From Saprospiraceae bacterium (lineage in GTDB: Bacteria > Bacteroidota > Bacteroidia > Chitinophagales > Saprospiraceae), in the NCBI GenBank assembly GCA_016714785.1, contig JADKCC010000022.1, positions 62,001 through 126,000 of the forward strand: DNA of 64,000 nt, given 5' to 3'. Below the pieces are notes generated by a model. The model had not been told where the DNA came from. It worked only from the letters and a program-made list of their open reading frames with translations, and made no database searches. A program made the position numbers and the translations under genes. The stretch's first letter is position 1. The number at the start of each line of letters is the position of its first letter. Shown here one piece after another: positions 1-8,426 of this stretch.

Positions 1-788
1 TGGACGTTGATGAACGGTCAAGGTATGAAAAAGAAGAAGAATCCACCTTTATATTGATCAATAGCCCCATATTAAACGATGAGGGAAAAGACTCAGAAGC
101 GATCTACATTACCGTACCAATTGGTATAATATTAACTGCTACACATATTATTACTGTTTGCTCTGACGAAAATCCCGTTTTAGACAAATTTTACGAAAAC
201 AAAGTTAAAAATTTTGATCCAGCAGATAAAAATATGTTTGTCCTCCAAATATTCGAGCAGAATGTATATCGTTTTTTGGAATGCCTGAAAAAACTTAATC
301 TCAAAAGAAATCTGGTAGAACAAGAACTATACAATTCGAGCCGTAGTTCTGAATTGCAGCAATTATTGAGAATTGAGAAATCCTTAGTTTATTTTGTAAG
401 TTCTCTAAGCACAAATGAATTGCTTAAGATGAAACTTAAAAGAACTGATTTGCTCAAAATAGGTAATGAAGAGCCTTATGCAGACTTGTTTGAAGACATT
501 ATTATAGATAATTCTCAGGCTTTGGAGATGTCAAATGTTTACACCAATATCTTGAGCGGTACCATGGAAGCCTATGCATCCATTATTTCTAACAACCTGA
601 ATGTTATCATCCATAGACTGACCATGGTTACCATTATTTTATTGGTTCCATCTATGGTTGCTAGTTTTTATGGTATGAATTTAGATTACCTTCCATTTAA
701 AGGATATAAACTAGCATTTCCATTTATTATCCTGATTTCCATCATTTTAGGTTTTGGTGTAGTCTATTACTTCTCACGCAAAAAGTAA
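1..788 (+). CDS. corA: CorA-family magnesium transporter, C-terminal part
   Basis: The reading frame is open from the left edge of the window, so the gene starts outside it and about 261 codons are visible. CorA proteins are pentameric inner-membrane channels for Mg2+ (some carry Co2+, Ni2+ or Zn2+). The visible part has the end of the cytoplasmic funnel, the long helix, and two C-terminal membrane segments. The first membrane helix ends in the diagnostic YGMN motif (just before LDYLPF), and the second is followed by a short basic tail (SRKK). A TTG at 54 is not the start, because clearly CorA-like sequence (FILINSPI and upstream acidic residues) continues before it. No terminator hairpin is obvious after the stop. 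Confidence 0.93.
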   Translation, partial: DVDERSRYEKEEESTFILINSPILNDEGKDSEAIYITVPIGIILTATHIITVCSDENPVLDKFYENKVKNFDPADKNMFVLQIFEQNVYRFLECLKKLNLKRNLVEQELYNSSRSSELQQLLRIEKSLVYFVSSLSTNELLKMKLKRTDLLKIGNEEPYADLFEDIIIDNSQALEMSNVYTNILSGTMEAYASIISNNLNVIIHRLTMVTIILLVPSMVASFYGMNLDYLPFKGYKLAFPFIILISIILGFGVVYYFSRKK

Positions 789-811
789 TTTTATAGTTTC
801 GATGATGTATA

Positions 812-827
812 TTGTATTATAATACAA
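812..827. promoter_or_regulatory. 16-bp perfect palindrome, possible operator
   Basis: TTGTATTA followed directly by its reverse complement TAATACAA, 24 bp after the CorA stop. It could be a regulator binding site for the nrd region or part of the corA 3' end. It does not match the NrdR-box consensus I know (ACACnATATATnGTGT-like). Base composition here is so AT-rich that chance is possible. Confidence 0.25.
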
Positions 828-851
828 AACTTTATACATATATAGTAAAAG

Positions 852-934
852 TTATTCACATGTTTTTATAATATTTACTTCTGTATCTACTTGAATATTA
901 AAGTATTATAAAGTTATCCACATTATGTTGATAA
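852..934. promoter_or_regulatory. DnaA-box-like cluster upstream of nrdB
   Basis: Three 9-mers match or nearly match the DnaA box: TTATTCACA at 852-860, the perfect consensus TTATCCACA at 914-922, and TTATCAACA on the minus strand at 926-934 (4 bp after the perfect box, facing it). They lie in the 429-bp gap between corA and nrdB. DnaA is known to bind and regulate nrdAB in Escherichia coli, so coupling of nucleotide supply to replication start is the natural reading; a replication origin is an alternative because the neighbouring DNA is extremely AT-rich. Confidence 0.5.
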
Positions 935-960
935 CTTTCGTAAAAGTAATAGTGTGTTAT

Positions 961-1050
961 GAATAAAATCTTACGTAATTTGCACTCTCGTTTGAAAGCC
1001 ACCTTGATCCAAGGCAGTAATTAAAACTTGCACCCAAGCGATTTATTTGG
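961..1050 (+). other. GC-richer island with small hairpins in the nrd leader
   Basis: Within the otherwise very AT-rich gap before nrdB, about 980-1050 is noticeably richer in G and C. It holds a short hairpin (CCTTG 1002-1006 / CAAGG 1010-1014) and a CTTG/CAAG pair about 20 bp later. A sequence resembling the Bacteroidota -7 element (TAATTTG) lies just before it, near 976-982. It may be the start of the nrd transcript and a structured leader. I recognise no known riboswitch here. Confidence 0.2.
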
Positions 1051-1189
1051 TTAATTATTAATATTATAAATATTAACATAAAAATATATTTACTATTTTT
1101 TGTTAAGATTTTATGCAAATATTTAAAACATATTTACATTTATTATATTTAATAATTAAATAATGTGTGTTATTTTAAATAGGATTATT

Positions 1190-1209
1190 TTATCAACAAC
1201 TTATCAACA
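1190..1209 (+). promoter_or_regulatory. Tandem DnaA-box-like pair just before nrdB
   Basis: TTATCAACA occurs twice in the same orientation, 1190-1198 and 1201-1209, ending 8 bp before the nrdB start codon. Each differs from the DnaA consensus TTATCCACA at one position. A protein bound here would overlap the ribosome-binding region or block early transcription, as expected for an autoregulated replication-linked gene. See also the three upstream sites at 852-934. Confidence 0.45.
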
Positions 1210-1217
1210 ATACATAA

Positions 1218-2195
1218 ATGAGCAATATAGAAGAACCAATATTGAAAGAAAATCCTGGACGATTTGTATTGTTTCCCATACAACATGATGATATATGGAC
1301 TTTTTATAAAAAATGCGAAGCAAGCTTTTGGACCGCAGAAGAGATAGACTTACATCAAGATATCAGCGATTGGGAAAATAGATTAAATGATGATGAAAAA
1401 CACTTCATTAAACATGTACTTGCATTTTTTGCAGCTAGTGATGGTATAGTAAATGAAAATCTGGCTGAGAATATGGTAAGAGAAGTACAATACACAGAAG
1501 CCAAATTTTTCTATGGTTTTCAGATTATGATGGAAAATATCCATTCAGAAACATATTCATTGCTGATAGATACCTACATCAAGGATACTAAAGATAAGGA
1601 TTTTTTATTAAATGCAATAGACACTTTAGATTGTGTGAAGCAAAAAGCAGATTGGGCACTTCGATGGATATCTAATGGAAGTTTTGCTGAACGATTGGTT
1701 GCATTTGCTGCTGTAGAAGGTATATTTTTCTCTGGATCTTTCTGCTCTATTTTTTGGCTCAAAAAACGTGGTTTAATGCCAGGGTTGACCTTCTCTAATG
1801 AATTGATAAGTAGAGATGAAGGTATGCACTGTGACTTTGCTTGTTTGCTATACAATAATCATATAATCCAAAAACTGCCAAAATCTACTATTGAGTCCAT
1901 TATAACTGATGCAGTTAATATTGAAAAAGAGTTTGTCACAGACGCTATTCCCGTCAATTTGATTGGAATGAATGCGGAGCTAATGTGCCAATATATAGAA
2001 TTCGTGGCAGATAGGTTGTTAGTTTCTCTAGGCAATTCAAAAGTGTATAATGTCGAAAATCCCTTTCCTTGGATGGATATGATTTCGCTACAAGGCAAGA
2101 CAAATTTCTTTGAAAAAAGGGTAGGAGACTACCAAAAAGCTGGAGTGATGACAGAAAAAGAAAATCAAGTATTTACGCTAGAAGCTGACTTTTAG
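1218..2195 (+). CDS. nrdB: Ribonucleoside-diphosphate reductase, beta subunit (class Ia)
   Basis: The 325-residue small subunit holds the diiron site and tyrosyl radical used by NrdA to reduce ribonucleotides to deoxyribonucleotides. The family ligands are all visible: Asp44 (EEIDLH), Glu106 and His109 (MMENIHSETY), Glu167 (AVEGIF), Glu201 and His204 (SRDEGMH). Tyr113, four residues after His109, sits where the radical tyrosine of E. coli NrdB is, so this is a canonical radical-tyrosine class Ia enzyme. Length is normal for the short beta subunits. The ATG at 1218 follows the DnaA-box-like pair. nrdA follows 70 bp downstream on the same strand, so the two are almost surely one transcript. Confidence 0.97.
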   Translation: MSNIEEPILKENPGRFVLFPIQHDDIWTFYKKCEASFWTAEEIDLHQDISDWENRLNDDEKHFIKHVLAFFAASDGIVNENLAENMVREVQYTEAKFFYGFQIMMENIHSETYSLLIDTYIKDTKDKDFLLNAIDTLDCVKQKADWALRWISNGSFAERLVAFAAVEGIFFSGSFCSIFWLKKRGLMPGLTFSNELISRDEGMHCDFACLLYNNHIIQKLPKSTIESIITDAVNIEKEFVTDAIPVNLIGMNAELMCQYIEFVADRLLVSLGNSKVYNVENPFPWMDMISLQGKTNFFEKRVGDYQKAGVMTEKENQVFTLEADF

Positions 2196-2265
2196 TGAGT
2201 TCGGTTTTTCAAATACCTCAATACCAACAAACAATTACAAAAAAAAAATATAATATATTATTACA

Positions 2266-4638
2266 ATGCAAGTAATCAAAAGAAGCAATAAGAGGGAGGC
2301 AGTAAGTTTTGATAAAGTGACAGCAAGGATCAATAAGCTGTGCTATGGGTTAAATTCAAAATTTATCGATCCAATAGAAATATCAAAAAAAGTTATACAA
2401 GGTCTATTTGACGGTGTCAGAACAACAGAATTAGATAATTTAGCTGCTGAAACAGCTGCTACAATGGCTGCAAAACATCCAGACTATGCAATTTTAGCAG
2501 CAAGGATAGCTGTGTCCAACCTACATAAGAATACAGAAAAACTATTTTCTCTCACCATGGAAAAACTGTATAATTATATAGATCCCAAAACAGGTCAATC
2601 AGCTGGTCTGATCGGGGATGAAACCATTAATACTATTAGGAAAAATGCAGATCAATTGGATTCGGCCATTATTTATGATCGCGATTATAGTTTTGATTAT
2701 TTTGGGTTTAAAACACTTGAAAAATCTTATTTACTACGTATGAATGGAGATGTGGTAGAACGACCTCAACACTTGCTAATGAGGGCTTCGGTCGGTATTC
2801 ATGGCGATAATATTGAGGCTGCCATCGAAACTTATACTTTGATGTCAGAGAAATGGTTTATCCATGCCACACCTACACTATTTAATGCGGGTACTCCCAA
2901 ACCACAATTATCATCATGTTTTTTATTAAGCATGACTGATGATAGTATCGCAGGTATATTTGAAACTTTGACTCGATGTGCTAAAATTTCTCAATCTGCT
3001 GGAGGTATTGGTATTTCTGTTCATAATGTGAGAGCAAAGGGCTCTTATATCAAAGGCACAGGAGGTACGTCAAATGGTATCATACCAATGCTCAAAGTTT
3101 TTAACGATACAGCTAGATACGTAGATCAGGGTGGAGGCAAAAGAAAAGGTGCATTTGCAGTGTATCTAGAACCATGGCATGCTGATATTTTTGATTTTTT
3201 AGATCTGAAAAAAAATCATGGCAAAGAGGAAATGAGGGCAAGAGATTTATTTTATGCCATGTGGATTCCCGATTTATTTATGCAAAGAGTTAAAGAAAAT
3301 GGTAAATGGTCATTGTTCTGCCCAAATGAGGCTCCTGGCTTGCATGATTGTTATGGAGGCGAATTTGAAGCACTTTATCATAAATATGAGTCAGAAGGGA
3401 GACAAAGAAAAACCATCAATGCTCAAGATCTTTGGTTTGCAATCTTAGAATCTCAAATAGAAACAGGTACACCATATATTTTATATAAAGATGCTTGCAA
3501 TATTAAGTCAAATCAAAAAAATCTAGGTACAATAAAATCTAGTAATTTATGCACTGAAATACTAGAATATACTTCCCCTGATGAGGTGGCAGTCTGCAAT
3601 TTAGCGTCGATTTCTTTGCCTAAGTTTGTGGATGTTGATAAAATGGAATTTGATTTTGAAAAATTACACCATATTACTCAAGTTGTAACTCGAAATTTAA
3701 ATAGAATAATTGATATCAATTACTATCCTGTACCTGAAGCTAGAAATTCTAACTTCAGACATAGACCAATTGGAATTGGTGTTCAGGGTTTGGCGGATGC
3801 CTTTATTTTGATGCGTATGCCATTTGATAGCCCAGAAGCAGTAAAACTAAATAAGGAAATATTCGAAACGATGTATCACGCAGCGGTGGAAGAATCTTGT
3901 AAGCAAGCTGAAATAAATGGAGTTTATGAATCATTCAAAGGTTCTCCAGCAAGTCAAGGAATACTACAATTTGATATGTGGGGCATTACTCCATCAAATA
4001 GATATGATTGGAATATTTTGAAAGAAAGAGTCAAAAACTCTGGAATGAGGAATAGTTTGCTTTTAGCTCCTATGCCTACGGCATCTACATCACAGATTTT
4101 GGGTAATAATGAGTGCTTTGAGCCATATACATCAAATATCTATACAAGGCGCACATTATCAGGTGAGTATATCATTGTGAATAAACATTTGCTTAAAGAC
4201 TTAACAAGGTTGGGTTTATGGTGTGACGAGTTGAAACAAAAACTAATGGCATCAAATGGTTCTGTAGCAAACATACCAGAAATTCCAGCTGATCTCAAAG
4301 CGCTATACAAGACAGTGTATGAAATAAGTCAAAAAGTCATCATCGACCAAGCAGCAGACAGAGGGGCGTATATATGTCAGTCACAAAGTTTAAATCTATT
4401 TGTTGAAAGTCCTAATTTTGGAAAATTAAGTTCCATGCACTTCTATGGTTGGCAAAAAGGACTCAAAACAGGTATGTATTACCTCCGAAGCAAAGCAGCC
4501 GTGGATCCAATTAAGTTTACTCTTGACGAACAACATCAGAGAGTCCAAGCGGATAAAACTTCAGAAGTGGAAGTGATAGACTTACCCGAAGGGTCGGTTT
4601 GTTCGATGGAAGAAGGATGTCTAATGTGTGGTAGTTGA
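2266..4638 (+). CDS. nrdA: Ribonucleoside-diphosphate reductase, alpha subunit (class Ia)
   Basis: The 790-residue catalytic subunit of class Ia ribonucleotide reductase, partner of the NrdB just upstream. An ATP-cone domain (about residues 1-90) gives dATP/ATP overall activity control. The active-site cysteines are visible: Cys218 (SSCFLL) and Cys444 (VCNLAS) as the redox pair and Cys429 (NLCTEI) as the thiyl-radical cysteine. The C-terminal tail ends with Cys785 and Cys788 (CLMCGS), the mobile pair that is re-reduced by thioredoxin or glutaredoxin. Length and motif order are typical. The gap to nrdB is 70 bp and AT-rich with no terminator. No obvious terminator follows, and a photolyase gene starts about 150 bp later. 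Confidence 0.97.
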   Translation: MQVIKRSNKREAVSFDKVTARINKLCYGLNSKFIDPIEISKKVIQGLFDGVRTTELDNLAAETAATMAAKHPDYAILAARIAVSNLHKNTEKLFSLTMEKLYNYIDPKTGQSAGLIGDETINTIRKNADQLDSAIIYDRDYSFDYFGFKTLEKSYLLRMNGDVVERPQHLLMRASVGIHGDNIEAAIETYTLMSEKWFIHATPTLFNAGTPKPQLSSCFLLSMTDDSIAGIFETLTRCAKISQSAGGIGISVHNVRAKGSYIKGTGGTSNGIIPMLKVFNDTARYVDQGGGKRKGAFAVYLEPWHADIFDFLDLKKNHGKEEMRARDLFYAMWIPDLFMQRVKENGKWSLFCPNEAPGLHDCYGGEFEALYHKYESEGRQRKTINAQDLWFAILESQIETGTPYILYKDACNIKSNQKNLGTIKSSNLCTEILEYTSPDEVAVCNLASISLPKFVDVDKMEFDFEKLHHITQVVTRNLNRIIDINYYPVPEARNSNFRHRPIGIGVQGLADAFILMRMPFDSPEAVKLNKEIFETMYHAAVEESCKQAEINGVYESFKGSPASQGILQFDMWGITPSNRYDWNILKERVKNSGMRNSLLLAPMPTASTSQILGNNECFEPYTSNIYTRRTLSGEYIIVNKHLLKDLTRLGLWCDELKQKLMASNGSVANIPEIPADLKALYKTVYEISQKVIIDQAADRGAYICQSQSLNLFVESPNFGKLSSMHFYGWQKGLKTGMYYLRSKAAVDPIKFTLDEQHQRVQADKTSEVEVIDLPEGSVCSMEEGCLMCGS

Positions 4639-4784
4639 AAATGTTAAGTTGTAATTTAGTATAGTATTTTTTTTCTTAATATAAAAGCCTTAATTTAACA
4701 AGCAAGATAATATTTTAATTGTTATTTATTGGACAACATTCATATAAAATGGCTGTTCTCTTTCTGATCTTAATATTATAGCAA

Positions 4785-6215
4785 ATGGAACACACAGCAA
4801 TTGTTTGGTTTAGAAATGATCTTCGACTTCATGACAACGAAGCTTTGACAGAAGCCATTCAAAAAGCACAGCGAATCCTTCCTGTCTATGTATTTGATAC
4901 TCGAATTTTCCAAGGTAAAACTCCCTTTGGATTTAACAAAACCGAAAACTTCAGGACTAAATTTATTATTGAGTCCGTAATAGATCTCAGGGAAAATCTA
5001 AGAAGTAAAGGATCAGACTTAATTATACGAGTTGGACTACCTGAAGAAGAAGTTTTTACTTTAGCTAAGCGAGTTAAGTCATCTTGGGTCTATTGTAATA
5101 GGGAACGAACTAGCGAAGAAGTAAAGGTGCAAGATACTTTAGAGAAAAACTTATGGAAAATAGGCCAAGAACTCCGATATACAAGAGGTAAAATGTTATT
5201 GCATACAGCTGACTTACCGTTTCCCGTTTGCCAAGTACCTGATGTTTTTACTAATTTTAGGAAAGAAGTTGAAGGTATAACTCCAATCAGACAACCTCTA
5301 GATACACCAAATGTAATACCCAATATAGTATTTGATAAGGATAGGGGAGTAGTTCCTGCTCTTGCAGATTTCGGTAAGAGTGAAGTGATTTGCTCCCATA
5401 TAGAAAACCAAAAGATGATAGGCGGAGAGCGACAAGCTATCAGCCAGCTTAACTATTATTTATTTGAATTTCGTTTGATTGATAATTATAAAGAGACTAG
5501 AAACGCTCTATTAGGATGGGATTTTTCTAGTAAATTGTCAGTGTGGTTATCTACTGGATGTGTGTCTCCCAAATATGTGTACCATAAGATCAAAGAATAT
5601 GAACAACAATGGGGAAAAAATGATTCGACCTATTGGCTATATTTTGAGTTATTGTGGAGGGACTTTTTCAGATTAATGGGCAAAAAATATGAGTGCAAAA
5701 TATTCCAACAAGAAGGTATGAGAGAAGCCGATATCAGTGGCAACACAGATTTTTTACTTTTTAATAATTGGAAAAATGGAACCACAGGTGTACCTCTGAT
5801 TGATGCGAATATGCGCCAACTGATGGCTACAGGATTTATGTCAAACAGAGGAAGGCAAAACGTAGCTAGTTTTTTGGTAAAGGATCTTAATGTCAATTGG
5901 GTCATGGGTGCTGAGTATTTTGAATCAATGCTTATAGACTACGATCCTTGTTCAAACTATTGCAATTGGAATTATATAGCCGGTGTCGGAAACGATCCAA
6001 GGGAAGATAGATATTTCAATATACTTAGCCAATCCAAAAGATATGATCCTCATGGTGATTTCTTACGTTATTGGGTTCCAGAATTAAGAGATTTGCCAGA
6101 TGCTTATATACATCAACCTGAGATGATGGACATAGGGTTGCAAGTGAAATATAATGTAATAATAGGCAAAAACTATCCAAATGCAATCATTAATACATCA
6201 AAATGGATTTCATAA
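4785..6215 (+). CDS. Cryptochrome/photolyase, DASH type
   Basis: The 476-residue flavoprotein of the photolyase/cryptochrome family. The N-terminal Rossmann-like antenna domain begins with the typical VWFRNDLRLHDNEAL, and the C-terminal FAD domain contains GCVSPKYVY, the WLYFELLWRDFF segment, NRGRQNVASFL and the WNYIAGVGNDPRE block characteristic of CRY-DASH. Known members repair cyclobutane pyrimidine dimers in single-stranded DNA using blue light, with FAD and an MTHF antenna. It follows nrdB-nrdA on the same strand after 146 bp. I infer the DASH subclass from the GVGNDPRE-type ending and length; a CPD photolyase role is less likely but not excluded. Confidence 0.93.
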   Translation: MEHTAIVWFRNDLRLHDNEALTEAIQKAQRILPVYVFDTRIFQGKTPFGFNKTENFRTKFIIESVIDLRENLRSKGSDLIIRVGLPEEEVFTLAKRVKSSWVYCNRERTSEEVKVQDTLEKNLWKIGQELRYTRGKMLLHTADLPFPVCQVPDVFTNFRKEVEGITPIRQPLDTPNVIPNIVFDKDRGVVPALADFGKSEVICSHIENQKMIGGERQAISQLNYYLFEFRLIDNYKETRNALLGWDFSSKLSVWLSTGCVSPKYVYHKIKEYEQQWGKNDSTYWLYFELLWRDFFRLMGKKYECKIFQQEGMREADISGNTDFLLFNNWKNGTTGVPLIDANMRQLMATGFMSNRGRQNVASFLVKDLNVNWVMGAEYFESMLIDYDPCSNYCNWNYIAGVGNDPREDRYFNILSQSKRYDPHGDFLRYWVPELRDLPDAYIHQPEMMDIGLQVKYNVIIGKNYPNAIINTSKWIS

Positions 6216-6271
6216 GATTTTGTCTTAAATATTTCTTAATTGATCAATAAAGTGGATATAAATGAAACTTA

Positions 6272-6303
6272 TTGAGGGTTTTTGATATTATTGGCTATAT
6301 TTG
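6272..6303 (+). promoter_or_regulatory. Bacteroidota-type promoter for the DUF4412 gene
   Basis: A -33 TTG at 6272-6274 and a -7 box TATATTTG (TAnnTTTG) at 6296-6303 are separated by 21 bp, matching the consensus of the Bacteroidota primary sigma factor. The box ends 44 bp before the start codon at 6348, giving a short leader. Confidence 0.5.
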
Positions 6304-6347
6304 TATTACAATTTAAATCATATTATTAAATCAAATTTAAAATTCTC

Positions 6348-7058
6348 ATGAAAAACGTTTTTTCGTTAATGTCTTTAATTCTTTTTGTATTAAGTAGTTA
6401 TGTGTCTTCAGCTCAAAAAGTACTGGAACAAGGAACTGTAAAAATGGAAATCACAAAAGTTGCTTCAGATGACCCACAAATGGAAATGATGCTTGGTGCC
6501 ATGAAGGGATCCCAAACGGAACTAGTCTTTGCGGGTGACAAACATGTTTCTACTATGGATATGATGGGTGGAATGGTAAAAGTTAAAGTATTAGTTAATA
6601 AAGGTGAAAATGCTATGAATATGCTTTTTGATGCTATGGGAAACAAATCATGGATAGAATCTAAATTGGATCAGAGCCAATCAGCACAAGAAAAAGCCAT
6701 TGCAGAGAAAAGTGAAATCACTTATGACAAAAATGATACAAAAGAAATTTTGGGATATAAATGTTATAAGATGACTGTCAAAAACCCTGAAATGGAAGGC
6801 ATGACAGTGACCGGATATGTAACTAAAGATATCAAAACCAATGCAAATTTGATTCAAGGATTTCAATCTTTAGAGTTTGAAGGTTATCCGATGGAATTTT
6901 CTGTTGGAAATCCACAATTTTCAATGACAATGTCGGCTGTAGAAGTTACTGACAAAGTGGATGAAAATAAATTTTTAATAGACACCAAAGGATATAAAAA
7001 GCAAACCATGGAGGAATTTCAAAAATCTATGGGTGGTATGGGTGGATTTGGATTTTAA
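6348..7058 (+). CDS. Secreted DUF4412-domain protein
   Basis: A 236-residue protein with an N-terminal signal peptide (hydrophobic FSLMSLILFVLSSYVSS, cleavage probably after SSA-Q). The mature part matches the pattern of DUF4412: a beta-rich domain starting TVKMEITK, with methionine-rich stretches (DPQMEMMLGAMKGS; MDMMGGMVKV) and a K-C-Y-K-M block (EILGYKCYKMTVKN). The C terminus is Met/Gly-rich (SMGGMGGFGF). The family is common in Bacteroidota and has no established function; a periplasmic or surface location is likely. It is a single gene with its own promoter and a strong terminator. The unusual methionine content might reflect metal binding, but that is only a guess. Confidence 0.75.
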   Translation: MKNVFSLMSLILFVLSSYVSSAQKVLEQGTVKMEITKVASDDPQMEMMLGAMKGSQTELVFAGDKHVSTMDMMGGMVKVKVLVNKGENAMNMLFDAMGNKSWIESKLDQSQSAQEKAIAEKSEITYDKNDTKEILGYKCYKMTVKNPEMEGMTVTGYVTKDIKTNANLIQGFQSLEFEGYPMEFSVGNPQFSMTMSAVEVTDKVDENKFLIDTKGYKKQTMEEFQKSMGGMGGFGF

Positions 7059-7071
7059 GTACTTTATTTCA

Positions 7072-7114
7072 AATTATAATAAAAGGCACTATTTGTGTGC
7101 CTTTTATTATAATT
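7072..7114. terminator. Intrinsic terminator, 18-bp perfect stem
   Basis: The left arm 7072-7089 pairs perfectly with 7097-7114 around a 7-nt loop. The GC-containing middle (GGCAC/GTGCC) is flanked by A-rich and T-rich arms, so it can work in both directions. It lies 14 bp after the DUF4412 stop. Confidence 0.85.
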
Positions 7115-7272
7115 ATATTTACCTATAATTAATATTATGTTAAATAGATTCTAATTGACACATTACTCCTAAATTAGGATACCATTTTATTCTGTCTCGT
7201 AATTTACCAAAAGACTATTTAGCCCCTTCTCTTAATTTATTAAAATAATTTATTGTATGTTTGCACAAAATA

Positions 7273-7977
7273 ATGAACGTGATTAAACATATACCATCTG
7301 CAATAACTGCAGGAAATTTAGTTTGTGGCTTCACAGCCATCATGATTGGTGATTTTTATTGGAGCCCAATATTACTCTTAGGTTGTTTTGTATTTGATAG
7401 CCTAGATGGCTTAGCTGCTCGTGCATTAAACGCCCAAAGTGAGTTTGGCAAACAAATGGATTCTTTGGCAGATGTTATAAGTTTTGGTGTAGCACCTGCC
7501 TATTTATATTCTTTGTATTCTCCAGATATTGAAAATAAAGTTTTTACGATTGCCACATGTAGTTTGATAGTGATAGCGGGAACGATCAGATTGGCCAAAT
7601 TTAATATAACACCATCTAAACCATATTTTATGGGTCTTCCTATTCCTGCTAATGCCTTGTTTTATATAGGAGTAATTATTGCTATCGAAAATAATAGCCA
7701 ATTTTTTATAGATTTTTTCAGCTCCAAAGTAAATTACGTACTAACTCCCCTATTTTTTAGTGCTATGATGGTTAGTTTTGGGCTGCGAATGTTTTCTACA
7801 AAAGGAATGACCAAAAATTGGAGAGATAATATTTTTCAATATATTATGGCAATACTTGCAGCCATAATAACCATTATATTCAAATACGAAGCGGTATCTT
7901 ACATAGTGGTAGCATATATCTTATTAAGCGTTATCAATACATTAACAAGCAAATATTGGTTGAAAATCTCGGAATAA
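7273..7977 (+). CDS. pssA: CDP-diacylglycerol-serine O-phosphatidyltransferase
   Basis: An integral membrane enzyme (234 residues from the ATG at 7273) that makes phosphatidylserine from CDP-diacylglycerol and serine, the first step to phosphatidylethanolamine. The CDP-alcohol phosphotransferase signature is complete: D-x2-D-G-x2-A-R-x8-G-x3-D-x3-D in FDSLDGLAARALNAQSEF and the following GKQMDSLAD. About six to eight hydrophobic helices follow. The N-terminal IPSAITAGNLVCG is typical of bacterial PssA. A TTG at 7261 in frame is a poorer start; it also overlaps a -7-like box TATGTTTG (7256-7263), which would leave a very short leader. The next gene, a ferredoxin, follows after 44 bp. Confidence 0.93.
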   Translation: MNVIKHIPSAITAGNLVCGFTAIMIGDFYWSPILLLGCFVFDSLDGLAARALNAQSEFGKQMDSLADVISFGVAPAYLYSLYSPDIENKVFTIATCSLIVIAGTIRLAKFNITPSKPYFMGLPIPANALFYIGVIIAIENNSQFFIDFFSSKVNYVLTPLFFSAMMVSFGLRMFSTKGMTKNWRDNIFQYIMAILAAIITIIFKYEAVSYIVVAYILLSVINTLTSKYWLKISE

Positions 7978-8021
7978 TTTCATTTTATTATAACTTTGCA
8001 TTTTTTTTAATATAATTTTAT

Positions 8022-8369
8022 ATGGCTATTATAATAACAGATGAATGTATTAACTGTGGTGCGTGTGAGCCCGAATGCCCAAATAATGCAATATATGAAG
8101 GCGGTATAGAGTGGACTATCAAAGATGGTACTAATATCAAAGGAACTTATACACTTGAAGATGGTAGTGTCGTTGATGTCAGTGCTAAACAAAAACCTGT
8201 TATGGATGATTATTATTTTATTGTCCCTGATAAATGTACTGAGTGTACTGGTTTTCATGAAGAGCCGCAGTGTGCTGCTGTATGTCCTGTAGATTGTTGT
8301 ATTCCTGATCCTGATAGAGTTGAGTCAAAAGAAGAATTATTAGATCGTAAATCTAGGTTACACTTGTAA
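8022..8369 (+). CDS. Two-cluster [4Fe-4S] ferredoxin
   Basis: A 115-residue soluble electron carrier. The first cluster motif is C-x2-C-x2-C-x3-C-P (CINCGACEPECP). The second is the extended form with eight residues between cysteines (CTECTGFHEEPQC, then AAVCPVDCC). This long-spacer, Allochromatium-like 2[4Fe-4S] type is widespread in Bacteroidota. A loop of about 40 residues between the clusters (EWTIKDGTNIKG and on) is a family insertion. It could serve pyruvate or 2-oxoglutarate:ferredoxin oxidoreductases; nothing nearby tells which. A -7-like box TAACTTTG lies at 7991-7998, 23 bp before the ATG, with no clear -33 box. Confidence 0.92.
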   Translation: MAIIITDECINCGACEPECPNNAIYEGGIEWTIKDGTNIKGTYTLEDGSVVDVSAKQKPVMDDYYFIVPDKCTECTGFHEEPQCAAVCPVDCCIPDPDRVESKEELLDRKSRLHL

Positions 8370-8426
8370 TAACTTAACTTAGTGTATCAAATCATTGAAT
8401 ATTCTAATTTAAATAGCTGCATTTTT

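Noticed and set aside
1574..2098. Minus-strand frames opposite nrdB
   Set aside because: They lie entirely within the well-supported nrdB gene and have no recognisable content.
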